A stretch of DNA of 64,000 bases from Aptenodytes patagonicus (GCF_965638725.1 NC_134960.1:684501-748500); one strand, 5' to 3'; shown: positions 23,901 to 39,200, numbered from the stretch's first letter. Notes: generated from the sequence alone by a model not told the origin. Program-made: numbers and translations.

Positions 23901-26900
23901 AAACCGATTGTTCAGAACTGCCTCTGTGCTGGAAATTGCCTTCCTAGCCTCGTCGTTAGTTAAGTACTGAATTAGAGCAGCTTCAGGATCATTCTGGAAA
24001 GCGACCTAAATCAAAAGTTCATTCGAATGCATTATTTCTCAAGGAAGAAAACACCTCAACCAGTAGCAAACCAAGCTAGAAATAATCTGCAATAACGAGT
24101 GGGATATCCAGTGATATTAACAGCTCAAAATACAGCTAAAACATTCTATGTAATTAAAGCCAAGTACCTTTTGGCAAATATTAGACGTACTTGCAGCAAA
24201 GCCTATATACAGTAAAACAAAATAAAATGACTCCCCCACCAAATAGCATCATATATTCAGAGCATTGTGAACTGCCACTGGGGTATGACTGAAGAGACCC
24301 TGACTCGAAAGCTCTTTATTCTAACCTCCTGAAAGACAACTGCTGTCCAAGGACATACAATGCAAAGGTTCACCCCATTCTCAAAGAAGCATTATCTAAC
24401 AGTCTTGACTAAGACTATTTTTCTCTAAAAATTAATCACAGGAATAAAAACGTATCTTGGACTTTCTAGTATAATGATTGAGATAGCATGTTTTAAATGC
24501 ATTATTTCATTATCGAGGTGCAGAAAGCACCACAGTATCTTTTGGGCCAAGACATAAAATCACCAACTCAAGAAATACAAAGGCTTCCCAGGTATCTGTC
24601 TTTTATTTAGACCTCTAACCGAGGACTTAAGAGGCAACTGTTATGTCTAGAAAAATAAATGGAAATTAAATGCTATTTTAACCATGTAACTACCCGTGTT
24701 TTGCTTATATAGTGCTTTTCCCCTTCTTGCAGTGCAAGGAACACCACTGAACAGGAACCAGTTCTAGGATGCAAAGTGGTAATAAACTGGTACATATAAA
24801 GACTCTCCTGTAGCATCTTTGTCAAAATCCTGACTATGAAATACTGCAGGACTATCATACAAGACAGAAATTGTTAGAAGATCTCTTTCAAAACTTATAC
24901 ACAAGTTGCTCAAAAACCTGAGTTGGTTTAGATACTGTTAAACCTGCAAGCCTTTCAAATTCAGTAAGACCTCATGAAGGCAGAAGCCAACATACTTTTA
25001 CAGAATTAAGATAATAATACAGAGTAGACCAAGAAAAGGTTTCTTTGAATTTGATTACCTACTCTCCCAGTTAGCCTCCATTAAGATTTCTCAAGGAATG
25101 TAGTTCAGCCGCAATATTCTAGAAGGCTTCAGGGAAAATAAAATACCCACATACAGGCATAAAACTGAACTTTGTTTTTTACCTGAATGTTTACAATAGT
25201 TCCAAATTTGCTGAAATGTTCATTGAGCTGTGTAATATTGTTCAATTCTGGTGGAATTTTTCGAACTTCTAACTTTGTATTAGTATACTGATTCTTTTTC
25301 AAAAATCCTGGCTTATTCTGGTTGTTATTTGCTTGCCTAGAGAAAATGAGAACAAGTTAGTAATTTAGATAGGCATACATATACTTAAGTAAGGCAGCAA
25401 ATGTTAACACACATTTAACTTTTATTTTTCTCATAAAAAGTATACACTCTAGACATTAACAAAAAAGAGCTCCTCCCACCCACCAAATATTTAGTCTCCA
25501 TATTATGTGGACACAGATCTTCCGACCCAACCAGCTCCCATTACAGGGACTAGTGAACAGCGATATTCACAGCACTGATAGCAATAAAGTGCATTCCAAT
25601 TAGTCAACTGCAGTTGTTAATTCTTACTTTCCCAGCCACGGTTTCTTTAATGGTGGACATTCCATGCTACTTGGAGATCTTTTCCTGCTGTCTGGTTCAA
25701 GGACAACTCTAGTTACATTGCTGCTATTATTTGTAATGGGAATGGGAGGTTCAGTCTGGATGATAATATTGGCAGCTGGAGGAAAGGAAAAAGACCTGTG
25801 TTATTCGCCATACATCAACGGAGACATGGGAAAAGCTTTCACTTAAACAGTAAAATAGGACCGAGTTTAAAAACGTAAAAAATTAGGAAGACTTTATCAA
25901 GTTGGTCAGTTTTGTTTATGAAGTTACTTCAGAGATCACTTGCTAGCCTAAGTAAACAATTTGAGGAAAACAAACATTTAGTCCAGCCAGCAGGGATGAG
26001 ATTTTGACCTTTAAGGTTAGTATTAGCTTGAAGAAACAAAGCTAAAACTCCATCTTTCAGGTACTGAAAATTCAGATTCTGCAGGAAAAGAAAAAAGGAA
26101 AAAAAAAAAAAAGGAGGAAAAGAAACAAGGCTAGGTTCCCAGATTTCAGGTTAGAGTTCTGCAACGTGGCATGGGCTGAATAAACAACCAACTTTCCCTG
26201 TGTTAACCCTTGACAGTGAAAAAGCAACCAAGAACCCGCTCCTCCCACTGCTATTCCTTTGTCATCCCTCCGTCCAGTTTTCAGCAACAAACTGTTAATT
26301 AAGCACAACTATGGCATGAAATTATACTCTCGGAGACATTAGGTTTAAAGTTTGAAGCAACTTCTACAAACACAAAGCTAAAGCACTAGATCACAGTTTG
26401 CCAAGTATTTATTTACAACCTTTTTAATATCATGCTATTGCTGTTAGTCTCCTGTGTATGCCAAATATTCAACTCCTAAAAAGAAGTCTGAGTTATAAGT
26501 CAATTTTCTATGGCTTTTATAGATGGCAGAGCTCTGCTGATTACACTGGTGAGAACAAAGACTGGGCATTTTCGGGCATAATTTTAATCTTACTTTGGAG
26601 GATGATTTTAGAGTAAACCTTTCACACACGTGACAGACAGTAAAACAAGTGGTCTGAAGCACCAGCACCGAACACTGGTGAGAATCTGAGGGCCAGCAAT
26701 AAAGCCCCAACCCTGCCTTTATGATGTTCATTAAGATGAAAACAGCAACAGCAATTTCTGCAATAATATTTAACCATATTCTTTATAGGATGAGTCACTG
26801 GAAGGAAATACTAAAAAAAAAATAATCTTTCTTATCTACTGAATAAGAAACACTGAAGTGTAACAGTAAACACTGAAATTTAACATCTTTTCTTTTAAGG

Positions 26901-29900
26901 ATCAGGGTGGGGAAAGCAGGAGGAAAAAAGAAAGAAAGTTATGCTAACAGAACAAAAAATTCTTTAAAGAGCCTTGACTTGTTCTCTCCCCTAAAAGATA
27001 CTTTGTACATGTCACCACTAAGGGACTACATCCACATCCATCCAGTTAAGGATTCAGAATTACTTAAATGCAGACTGGGATTTCCACGGGCTAGGAGAAT
27101 TAGAACGCTACCTGCAATGTTCATTTTAGAGAGAACATCTGGCTGACAGGGTCAGACCATCAACAAAAAACACGCCACGATAGTTCCCCTCTTCACTACC
27201 GTCGAGGTGGTGTTGTAGATCATCACCTCTATGCCCCTGGTCCTAAACATACCCTTGGCAAATCAAAAGCGGTCTTCAGACTGTACTGCTTAAAGCCATC
27301 TTTCTGCACCATTTTTCTTTCTAGAAGCACCCAGCATCCGAAAAGTACCTTCATAGGCTAAAGAGGAATAAAAACCCAACCAACCAACCAAAAAAAAAAA
27401 CCCCAACCTCGTAACATTCCCAAGCAAGTGGTTATTTTTAATCAAAAAGGCTGTTTTGACTTTAATATGGTCATATTAGCATTTTAAAAAAAGGTAGAGA
27501 TGTCTGAAAATTGCTCTAAAATACTAGATCAGTGAGAAAAACCTATCGCTTTCAGCCCGAAAAAGGGGAAAGTAAGCGTTGACGGTCTTGGACAAAAATA
27601 GCAACAGCAATGACTAGAAACCCTTCCTACCTCTTGGATTTGTATCCATCTCCCCAGATGTTAGGCCAATTAGATTTGGACGCTGCGTTTGTGCTCTTGT
27701 AAAGAACTGTCGATACTGAGATCTACCAGCACTGGTAATACTAGGAGCTTCAGGGTTATAGCCATCTGGCTCATATGTATCTATAAAAAAAGGAGAGAAA
27801 CGAAAGAATTTTTCAAATGAGTTTAAGACTCAGGGTTAATTTTCCTTTAAGGAAATGCATGGATGTCCAAGAATCAGAAGTTGGTTTGGATGAAGAGGAG
27901 AGAGAGAAGAGGTCTTACAGCCAATGTGTGTAGCCATTTAAAACCCTCAACTGACCTTAACGCCCAAGTCTGTTTGGGCACGTTCTCTTTTGTTTTTTAA
28001 TCTGATTGTTACTATTTGTCAAAAGCGCATAGGTCACACTAACCGAGCATTGCTGATGAGCTGCCTGAAAGAGGAATGAGGTGTCTGTATGACAGCCTTC
28101 ACAACGTCTGACAGTGTTTCAAGGGGAGTAACAAAAGATTTAGTTTGAGCATTTATTCTGTAGGGCCCAAGATGCAAAGAGATTTTCAGTCTTTGCTGTC
28201 CAACAGTCTAGTTTATTTCAGAAAAGGATTTTTTTGGGAAGAACGTACTTAAATGATTCCAATCAAAGAAAGCTGAGAAATCAGGTAATTTGACCAATAC
28301 TTACCTATTAAATTCTCTTAATTTATCTAAGAGTGAGATCAGCTGTCAAGCTCCAGTAAGTACTAATGATTATTTTAATTAAAAGGGGTAACCACGAGAA
28401 CACAAGATGACAGGATTGACTCATACTGTTCCGCCAGCCCAAGGTCCAAATCAAGGATGATGCATTTTTCCAACCATAAAAAGGAAAAGCTATAGAAGAA
28501 CTAGAATGAATAAAGTCTATGAAAAGCCTCCACAGAAACACAGTACATCCTGGAACAGAAATGAATGCCTATACAAGAGGACTTGACAGACTTGAAGCAC
28601 TCTAAATTTCAGCTCCTTATTCCACAGCAACAATGAAGACTTTACAATTTAAAACAGATGCCCCAGAATTTCAATACTGATGTTTTACAGTTTAGTTTCA
28701 GACTCTGCCAAGAGCTTTCATTAACCTTGCACGAGCTGAACCACAAGTTCCTCCTCCACAATTTGGCACACGACTGATTGCAAGAGGGCAACCAGCAGTT
28801 GTTACCATAACAGTCCAAGAACAGGACATGAGAATCTCCACGGATGTTCTGGAGAACAGAATTACATAGTGCAACTGAAGTCAGTGATGCCCTGCGAGCT
28901 AAGACAGACAGAATCACCCATTAGAAGTTCTGAAGCTGAAAGAATCAGATGGTAACATCTAAATGCCTGACAGCATTTGGAGACAATTGAACAGACTATC
29001 TAACAGGATATTTGAGTGACTGAAGTTCTGAAAAGCATGGAAGTCACAAAGGAAATGACATGGATCATGAACTAGAGCCCTCCTCTGAATAAAATTCAGA
29101 ATATTTATGTAAAAAAAACCAAACCCAGATGGGAATATTAGAAAACACTGAGATTTAATTATCTTATTTTGCTCATGTAGAACATGGAAATGCCATTACT
29201 CCTTTCGTTATTAAAGAAATATAAGCTTTTCTGGATTTAAATTGAGCAATCTAGGACTCTCCAGGTATTTTGCTATTTACCATCACAAAAACCCACTTCT
29301 TAAAAATTTGAGCTCTGTTAAGGAAGATGGACATGTCCATTGGAAGCCATCCATTTTTTTTTCAGTTAGAAAGCTAGAACTGAGTCGATTCTGGAAAAAA
29401 GATAGAAAGAAAGTACTAATGTATACAAAGACTGTAGAAACTATTGTGATACACAGCTGGGGGAAAAAAAAAAAAACCTCTCTCATCTGTAGTAGCCAAA
29501 ACCAGATAGGAATAAAGACCAAGTTAAACAGTAATTACAGGTTTGCAGATCCATCTTTTGCTTGCTAATGTTCTACTAGACAGCTTGAAGATGAAGGGAT
29601 CCCTTTCTTATGTAACAACCTTATTGCTTTGAGCATTTGAAACCCAAACAAAGCTCCCCACAAATGATCTTTCCTCAGTGACAGAACACTACTGCTATTT
29701 CACACAGTAACAGCAGATGATGGACTGACCACATGGAAAGCCATCAGACTTCTTTTTAGATTTGTATGTACTGGAGGAAGACAGAGGTAACAATTTCTAA
29801 CCACACATCAACAGAGGAATTTTAAAATTTGTTCTCAAGCAGATTTTAAAAAAAGGTATTTGCTTACGTTCTGATACTGTATACAGTAGGTTCTGGGGTA

Positions 29901-30225
29901 AAGGAGGAGGTAGTCTTGCTCCTACAGGTGCAAGACTGGGCACTGCACTTGTCCCAGGCTGGTCACGATTATTTATCAAACTTGACTGTGTTAAAGGTGG
30001 TCCTACAATGACACCATAGAATAGATCACTAAGACTTATAACTCCACAGATAAAATATACAAACAATTCAATGCAATTTGTTTATGCCTTGCTTTGAGCA
30101 AGGTCAAGATTGTAAATATCTACAATCCCACTACAGTAAAAGTAAATTGAGAAGCCCTGTTCAGGTAAGTTACTCTGTTTCCAACACCTTTTCTCCTTCC
30201 CAGAAATGACAAAGCTTTAAGGAAA

Positions 30226-30258
<33 letters not shown>

Positions 30259-33200
30259 AAAAGAAAAAAAAAAAGAAAAGAAAAGTGTCTTTTCTTCCCC
30301 AGAGGTTTATTATTGTTAGAGCTTGCATTAACTGAAGCAGCTCCTCCCTCAGCTCTGCCATGGAGAATCAAGGCTTGCTCAGAGCAAGAGATCGTATCAG
30401 CAACATTTAGATTACAGTTCTAAAACAAGAACTACCAGGCAGAAGGCATTCACAGACAAGGAATTTATCTAGCTATTTTTGCTTTGTTTGCACCGTATAC
30501 GATACGTATATTTCTACTTACTATATGCCCAAAAAAGGACAATGAGTTACACTACACAACCTATGAAGACACAATTACAATCAGAGAGCACTGTCAGTTC
30601 ACTCAATAGCAAGCCAATTCCACCCACTAAAAAGCTCATGCAAAGTTTAGGGTTAATCCTATATAAAATTATTTCTCATTCCATAGCTGCTGCTATTTGA
30701 TACAACTATCACAGCATGTATTGTGTTACTGGAATAGAGTACTGAAACAGAGTAACCACGTATCTAATATTCTATTTCTTGATATAATTTACTTTATAAT
30801 ATGCAGTAAGATAACAAAAAAGGCTAAACAACCCAGAGATTGCTGTTGAGCTAAAATAGATCTTAGATGTATCAATTATGTATTGCTTTTTACTAGCAGA
30901 TAATACAGCACAAACACAGAAATTTATTAGAACTTTTAGGAGATTAAATCTCAACATTTTTGCATTAGGGGGAAAAAAAAAAAGCTAGTAATCCAATTGT
31001 CAGTGATCAATCCAAACAACACCAGGGTTATGAGATTATCTGAAAGATAACCCCCTCCACTTCCCCGCCCAATTAATCTAATTTAATTTGGAGTGCTAGA
31101 AACATCATATTTTGCAAGCTGATTTTTCAGAATTATTTTGGCAATATTTTGAATAGCACATGGCTAGCGAAGACACTTGAACTCATTACTTTGAATACAC
31201 ATAGAACTTCCAGAAAAAGCCATCATTTTAACTTGGTGACAAAGAAACACAGAACGATGTTTTGACTTACTTGGTACGGGAAGCACAACAGGAGGTGGTG
31301 CCTGTGGATGAGCTTGTGGAACTGGCAACCTCATGTTACGAGCTGGACCTGGCAAAGGGGGCAGAAGCATACCAGGAGGAGGAGGAAGTCCCGGAGGTGG
31401 TGGAGGAAAAGGAATCATACTTGGCAAGGAAACTTCATCTACTACTAAAGGATCATTTCCATGATCAAACTGGCAAAGATCACCAAGTACACAAAATCCT
31501 CGCTCTGCAAAACAGGACATTTAATAATCTTTTTAGGAAAAAAAAAAAAAGAATTAGTTGTCAGCAATTTGTAGCATCTCAGTTTTTGCTGGAATTTCTT
31601 ACTAAAGAAAACATGCAATCACTGATCCAACATTACATTATCAAATGAGGTTTCAAAATAATTCAAATTAGAATAATCTTCCATAAAAGCATACAAACAT
31701 ACATGCATCCATCATAAAAGCTGTGGAAAAAGAAAGTCAGAAGTACCACCTGTTTTATATTAAACACATATACTGCAATCTTTATCAGAACTGCCAGTGG
31801 TTGAAATATTTGCCAAGCATATACAGATTTGTGAACAAACTCTGTATGTTCTTATCCAGCAACTGTCAGATTGTAAGTAAACAGCTTCCAGTAAGACTAG
31901 TTATTTCCCCAGAAAAATATAGGTCATATTGCATCTTTTACATACAAGGTATACTCCATATGCTACTGCATTTTGACTTGCTGCCTACATGTAGTTAATA
32001 CCTAATAAAAAAAAAAGGTCCCAGAATAATTGAAACAAGGTATGAAACTGAAAACTAATAAACAGTTTACCATCATAATCTCGACATCTTCTTTTAGGAG
32101 GAGGGTTTCTGCCAAATGAACTGGGATTGCTATGATTGTTGTAGTAATTTGACCAGCTCTCTGTTGTGTTTTCAAGATGGTGCGCAGGTGCAATTACAGT
32201 AACAGCACTGGGAATAGATTGTGCAGAGGAATACTGTTCACTAGATTTACTGGGAGACACAGAAACCGGATTATACGAGACTTCAACATCATTTCTTTCA
32301 CTCTTGAATTTTGATCTCTCTCGGTGCTCTGTTAAAAGGAAAAAAAAAGTTCGGTCAAGTCTTCATGCTTTGTTCCGTATATCAGAGCCTTGAGAAAAAG
32401 ATAATACACAACAGTATAAACATTTCCTTAAATATTCAGTATTCTGCATGTTAAACTGTTCTTGAAGGAGCTTAGTCTTCAGCAATGGAACAAAAACCAA
32501 ATATAATGCAAACAGGGTTTTAACTTCAGAAATCTAAATGTTTTCTTTGCAAAATGCACATTCATTCCTCTACTCCTTATTCCACCCTGGATTACAGCTT
32601 TCTCTTTTAAAGTAGAAAGAGGCGGGAAAAAGCCTGAAGCAAACAACCAACCCCCCCACCCTTAACTAACGTGGTCTCAACATGCGTTGAAATCTGTTGT
32701 AATCTGTGCCTCTGATTTTTCCAACAAACCTGAATTAGCCCTAAAAGAATAACGGATCACATGGTAACCACATTCAATTACAAAGAAACCGTCTCTAAAA
32801 AATACAGAGTAACAAAGTGAAAAAGAGAGTAACGCTATTTTGCAAGAAGGTAGATCCTGGGGGGGAGGGGGGGAGAAAAGAAAAAAAAAAAACCCAAACC
32901 CAACAGCTTTGTCAACACACACAGCACAAAAATATCAGCTACCAATATCCACCGGTATACACCGGTGGATAAATTAAGAGCTTAGCAAAGAAGAAAACAA
33001 TCCCCTTAACTGTTCTACTCTGAAGAACAGCATCTTAATTAATACTTTCAGGAACACAAAGCTCTCAAAATTTGCTCCCACTGCTCAAGGACATCTACAG
33101 CCTGCTGGACCACAAAGTATGTAGGAGTCACCACACATCACCGACATTAGATGTTCTCCTAAAGCAGCACCTTGGGTACTCACCAACACTTCTGTTTGTA

Positions 33201-36200
33201 TCACGGTCTTTGCTTCTACCCCTGCTGCGGCTACGACTTCGACTTAACCCTCTGCTTTTACTACGACTTTTGCTCCTGCCACGTCGCCAGCCAGACTTCT
33301 CTCTGTACAAGTCACTCCTGTCATAGTATCTGTCATAGTCCCTCCATTTTCCATCATCTCTCTTTTTGTCTCTGGTTCTAGAAAAGACATATGCAGACCT
33401 TGTTTATGAAAAGAGAAACCACATTAAAAAACAAGCTTGCAACAAGTTAAGATACTGTTCATCCTTCTCATCCAATCTGGACAGCGAAACATTCAAGTCA
33501 GAACTTCCCAAGTTACATAGAAAAGTACAGAATCTCAAAGTTGAATCACTAATTCGTAGAAACCAGCAAGGGGAGGACTAAGAAGAATTGGAAAGGTGAA
33601 AAAGTTAGACAACCAAAACAGAACACGTTTTAAAAGTGACGTTGACACTGTGTGAACAACCCCCCCAGCCCCTAAAGACCCCCCCAACAATGCTTTTCAT
33701 TTATATAACAAGGGAAAGAATGGAACTGATGACATTCCTAGGTATTAACATCTGAAAAACACTGTCATTTTTTCGGAGGAGACCAACTTCTAGTGAAAGG
33801 TTCTCATGCACGTGATCAGATAATACATTGCAGGTAGAGAAAAGTAGGGAGGAGAACACTGTTTTTATGAAAAATCACTACCTACAAGGTAAAAATCCAC
33901 AGTTAAAGATTGCCAGCAAATACAGAAGAATATATTAATATTTTGGTTCAAAACTAACCTTTGTTCACTGGAATCCGCACGGCTTCTCTGCGGACTGGAA
34001 TACTTCTTTTTCCTGCCATCCCGCTCTTCCTCAACTGACTCTTGAAAATTCTGTTTAAGAGATAACTACCAATCAAGAATGAGTATCATTTTTTTTTTAA
34101 ATGAAGAAAATAAGGCCAAGATTTAGTTCAAGTTACAGTTAGCATCCTGTATAAAAACAATATTTAAGTATTACTTGCACAGAATACTTAAGCACTACAA
34201 GTAATCAAGCACTAGAGGGTGTTGAGCTTTTTGTTTCAAATCTTTCAGGTTTTTCTGCAGAGGAGATGCCCCAAAATAAAACCACTTTGATATTTTGTTT
34301 TTAAACAGGATTAATGAAAGGGAAGTTCTCTATCCACTCTCTATCTCATTAGTTAGAGCAAGCAATTCTACAAATGAGGTCTTTTCTGAATCTCGTAACT
34401 GAACACAACTAAGGAGAGTTACTTCTCCAAGTAGATATGTCACTAATTTACACTTTGAAATAAACGCTTTAAAGCAAAAAAAACCATTCACATGGTTGAA
34501 CTAGTCACATTTCCTGCTGGCCTCAACAAAAGCAGTTTGAGAAGTCTGTCAACTATACCACTACTGTAAATCACTTTGAACCCATTTTGTACTTTTGCTG
34601 CCATTTTACACTGCTTAGAAGTTACTGTAAATTTTGGTGGCAAAACTTTACATGCAATAATCTTTAAAAGGTTTTTGCCAATTAAAGCAAAACAAAAAGG
34701 AAGGCTTCCTGCATCCTTGTTTAGGATTATCTGGGGAGAATTGGTAGAAATATTCAAGACTTGGCTTGACAGGGCTCTGGAGAGCCTAACCCGAAAGGCC
34801 CTGCTTTCAACACAAGTTGTATCGCATGGTATCTGGGGTCCCTTCCAACCTAGACTTAGCTATGATTCCACTTGTTTTATTTTGTGTCCTCCATTTGCAG
34901 GAATCGCGCAATACACTGCGCTATATGACAAATCATCAAGGCCTTACTGATGTTGAAATAACTAATTAATGTCCCGATCCTGTAAAGTTGTCCCATAAAG
35001 CTGTCCTAGATATATCTTCTTTTGCCTTATGCCTACCCCCTCCCCCAAATTCCCAAAACCTCCCTCTTTCCCCCCACCAGAGCACTGGTTAAGTCAACTG
35101 AAGGCAGTTCTAAAACACTTTTTATAAATTATGACAGTACTTTGAGAACTGATCAGAAAACTATTGAAGTGAAAGTCTTGTACAGTTGCAAATTATGAAT
35201 TTCCATCACCAAAGCTACTTCCATAAATTGTCGTAATTCTGGGTCTCATCCTCAGATAAAAAAAGGACATCAGAAAAGGGAGAAAAGAAAGTGAAGAGCA
35301 ACTTTAATTTAAATCAACTGATGAATCACATGCTGTCAAATAAGGACCTGCATTCCGTAATATAATATAATACAGCTTTGTTTTGATTGACTGACAGATT
35401 TTGATCTGCAATTATTTGTCACCTTCATGACCATCAGCCAGTTTTAACTCTGAAGACAGAACAAGTAACTCCAGCAAGGTCTTTCCTTCATGTTATTTTA
35501 GGCTCACAGACAAAAGCACAAATCTGAATACCCATTTAGAGTACTTGTCAGAAAAAAACGCTCCCCATGGTACATTTATAAAGAGAGCAACAGTTTTTGC
35601 TCTTAACACCGCATGACATAAGCATCCCTGGAGTGAGGGGAAAGGACTGGAATTTCATATATACTCTCTGACTTTATTTGTGACTTTGCTATAGTAATTA
35701 AAACGCATATTCAGCCTAATGTATCTTGGCAAACTGTGATCAGAGTATACGGAAATGAACATTTACTTCTATAGCAATTTTTTCCCCAACTCTCTCTCAA
35801 AGCTGGTACATTAGGATGCTACAAACACAGAGAAGAGGTCTCTTCCCTTGGAAAATCATCAACTTAGAGGAAAAAAACCCCATCTATCTTAGACAAGCGA
35901 TAGCAGAGGATTATACAACATACAAAGAGATTTAGACAGCTATGGAAGTATTACTTCGCTTTTCTCAAAAACTTGATTGTTTTCAATTTTGTCAATAAAA
36001 CTTAAAAACAAAATAAAAGAAAGAATTGTTGGCAAATGAATGCTACCTCACTTCTAAAAGTAATTGTCCCTCAATATAGAGGCCACGTATTTCACTGATG
36101 TTAAGTATTACAGAAAACATTTTAAATAATTTCTATTCCTCACACAATACACAAAATTGGAAAAGGAAACGTTTTGGAATGTTTTTGCTTCTTCCCCCTC

Positions 36201-39200
36201 TCTTAAACCCTTCCAAATCATTATCAGCTTGTGTTGCCAGGGACATCTGAATAGGATTTCTGAACGCTATTAATCTAGATCAAAGGTAGGCTCTACAAAG
36301 AGATCTTAAAATGTTCTTGTCTGAATGGTCATCTTCCATTTTTCTTCAGATGCACTGAGATGGTAAAGATCATTAGTAATCATGGATTTTTCTTTCACAT
36401 TTTACCTCACAAATGTACAGGATGGCTAATTTGGAAATTAGAGGCAGGTAGACAGAAAAAATAATGTTACCTCCTCCTTGACTTCTTCTTTTTCCTGACC
36501 TGCAGGCTTCGCTTCTACTTTCGTGGGTTCAGGAGAAGGAAGATAACTCTTTGTGTACAGACTTTCAAAAAGTTTATCTACAAAACCTGAAGTTTCTGAG
36601 GATACAGAAAACAAGAAAACTTTGTTACATATTGATTTAAGGGCACTCTTAGATTTACCAGAAAAGTCCCTGAAAAAAGTCATCCAGGTGGACTGCTCAC
36701 AGCAGCATCATCATCTTAGATTAACGAACATTAGTTCCATTCAGGGAGCTGGAATTAAATTTGTGGAACTTGAGGTTGTTTATTTAGACAAAGAAATTCA
36801 CCAGGTGTATGTAAGACAGAAACAGAGACTTTTCCTTCAATCACATTTACAACTTTGAAATGTTCTGAGGGGCAAGCGTGATCGAAACATGATCAAGGAG
36901 TAAGTCCACAGTTACTCCGTTAGCTACAGCTAGCAGCCTCTTTACGGCAATTTTTATGAGAGCAAATCATTCACTGAAGACTAATCATGAGTTTAACATC
37001 AGATCGCAAAAAAATGCACAATAGCTTCCCCAGCGAGTGTCAGAATTTCAAGTGTTTAAAACCTTGAATTTGAACCAAATTGCTATGAGAGCTCACCAGA
37101 AGCCTGAAAGATTAATATGGACCAGGTTTTCAAAAGTTATTAAACATCTGTCAGAGAAACTTCTGGCAGCATGACTGATACTTTAAAATGAAATTGCTAG
37201 CTTTTATTTCAGAGGATTTCCTCCCACCCACCATGAACAAGACGAAGCTACACGACTTCATCTTCAGATTTTTTTTTTTATTTTAATCACAAGATCTTTA
37301 TTCCTTCACACTCTGTAAGAAATATTCAATTCACAGATAACAAGAAGTATTTTGAAGGCAAAAATGGTGCATCATCCTTCCTCCTCCCCCCAGTGAAATG
37401 AAAACCACCGAACAGATAAAGTAGTGGAGAGCACAGTACCTTTTTGCAGAAAGACATCCAGCTGATCAGCACAGAAAGCTTTCAGCTCTTTCTCTGGTTT
37501 GTCTTTCTTGACTAATGCCACAACATAGTTGGCTAAGGCTGAGGGGTCTGCGTCACATCTATGGAGAGAAAGATAGGTTCTGCTGAAGTATGCCAAAACC
37601 CCCGTGTTGGACAATCACTGTTACGGAAGAGCCACCAAAGAAAACCTGGCAACACGCGTCGGGTGCTTTTCTGACATCTAACACCAACGCAGCCGCACTG
37701 GGATGACGGAGCCAGCAACGTTGGGGTTTTTTTTTCAATTATAGCAGAATATTTTAGTTGCCTTGTGACCACCCCGCCACCCTACTACACCTGACAGTGT
37801 TCCCACTCTTTTGCTCCTTCCTGAGCTTTGCTCAGGAAAAACAACTTTCTTTTTTACAGAACCATCCAATTCTAGAGCAACTGAGCAGATGCCATTGTTT
37901 CTTAACTTTCTCTAAGCACAGCAACCACCACCAAGTATGACTCTACGAGAACAGCAGAGCAAGTACCAGGAAAGTCACTGCACAATTATTGTAAAGTATT
38001 AAAGTGTTTTTGAAGTATTAAAACATTATTACTGTGAAAAGTAGTTCAGAAAGATATATCACAAAAGCACATTTTAAATATGCACACAGATATGTTCTGT
38101 ACAGCTTAAGTTACTGTGCCTAACATACCGGGGTTTTCCTTCCCCAAGGACTATTTCCACGCCTACAAATCTTACGATAATCCTTTAACACTGGTAAAAT
38201 GTCTAAAGGGGTGCAATTATTAACACAGATTCACCATCCGCACTACCTAAGCCCTTATCTAGCTTCATGACAGCCAAAGATAGCCAACTTTGTGCAGCAA
38301 CACTCTGCACTAATCTTTGGATATTGCTTTAAATTCCATTATTCAGCTATTAGAAAAGCACTCAAAGTACGAACTAGATTAACAGTGTTAAATGATTAAG
38401 CAATAGCTCCTCATTTTGCCTCTCTCAAAAGATGCAGATGCAAGCTATCAGATGGTAGGTAGGAACCTAAAACAGTTTGATGATTTAAAGATTTTTTTTC
38501 CTTTTTTTTTTTTTTTTTTTTAAGACTTACATTTAGAGAGGGGATTGTGTATTTTCTAAGAACATTAACTATAGAAATAGAAGGAAGTAGTATAAAGTAT
38601 ATAGACCTCAAAATAATCTCAAGTAAAAAAAAAACAAAACAACCACCAAAACGGAAAACAAACAAACAAAATGCAGAGAGCCATGCAGATGACAACTGGT
38701 TAGAGAAAATAAAAATCCTCAATGAGCAGCCAATCAAGCAGCTCTACTCCAAATTAGTTTGCTCACTGTTTCCAACATCCGATGAAAGCCATGTTAAATG
38801 TAGCAATTAACAACAAAGAAACCACAACTTTACAGATTTTACAGTTCTTACACACACACACTCACGAAAAGAAATAAACTGTGTGTAACGTATTTGGTGC
38901 TACTGCCCACATGCAACTGACTATAAACCTTCAATTTAAAATAAAGGAGGTGATCCATCACTTTATAACCATTCCCATTCCTTTCTCCATGTACTCGTTT
39001 CTCGTAGGCATCACATTGCATTACGCGTTAGAGGAGCACGCGTGCGGTGTGTGCACTTCTCCAGGTTAACCGTTTTGCATTTTCACCCCTGGATCCTCGG
39101 CTGTCAGGACCCGCCAGCGAATTCTACGATTCTCTGCCACGAACCCTCGCCTCCAACTCAGGTCCCTATAGTGCAGCTCAGATACCAAAGGAATGCTGGA

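Noticed and set aside
34576..34950. Open frame of 124 codons on the plus strand
   Set aside because: It runs through a CR1 fragment and intron sequence, and its translation matches no protein.
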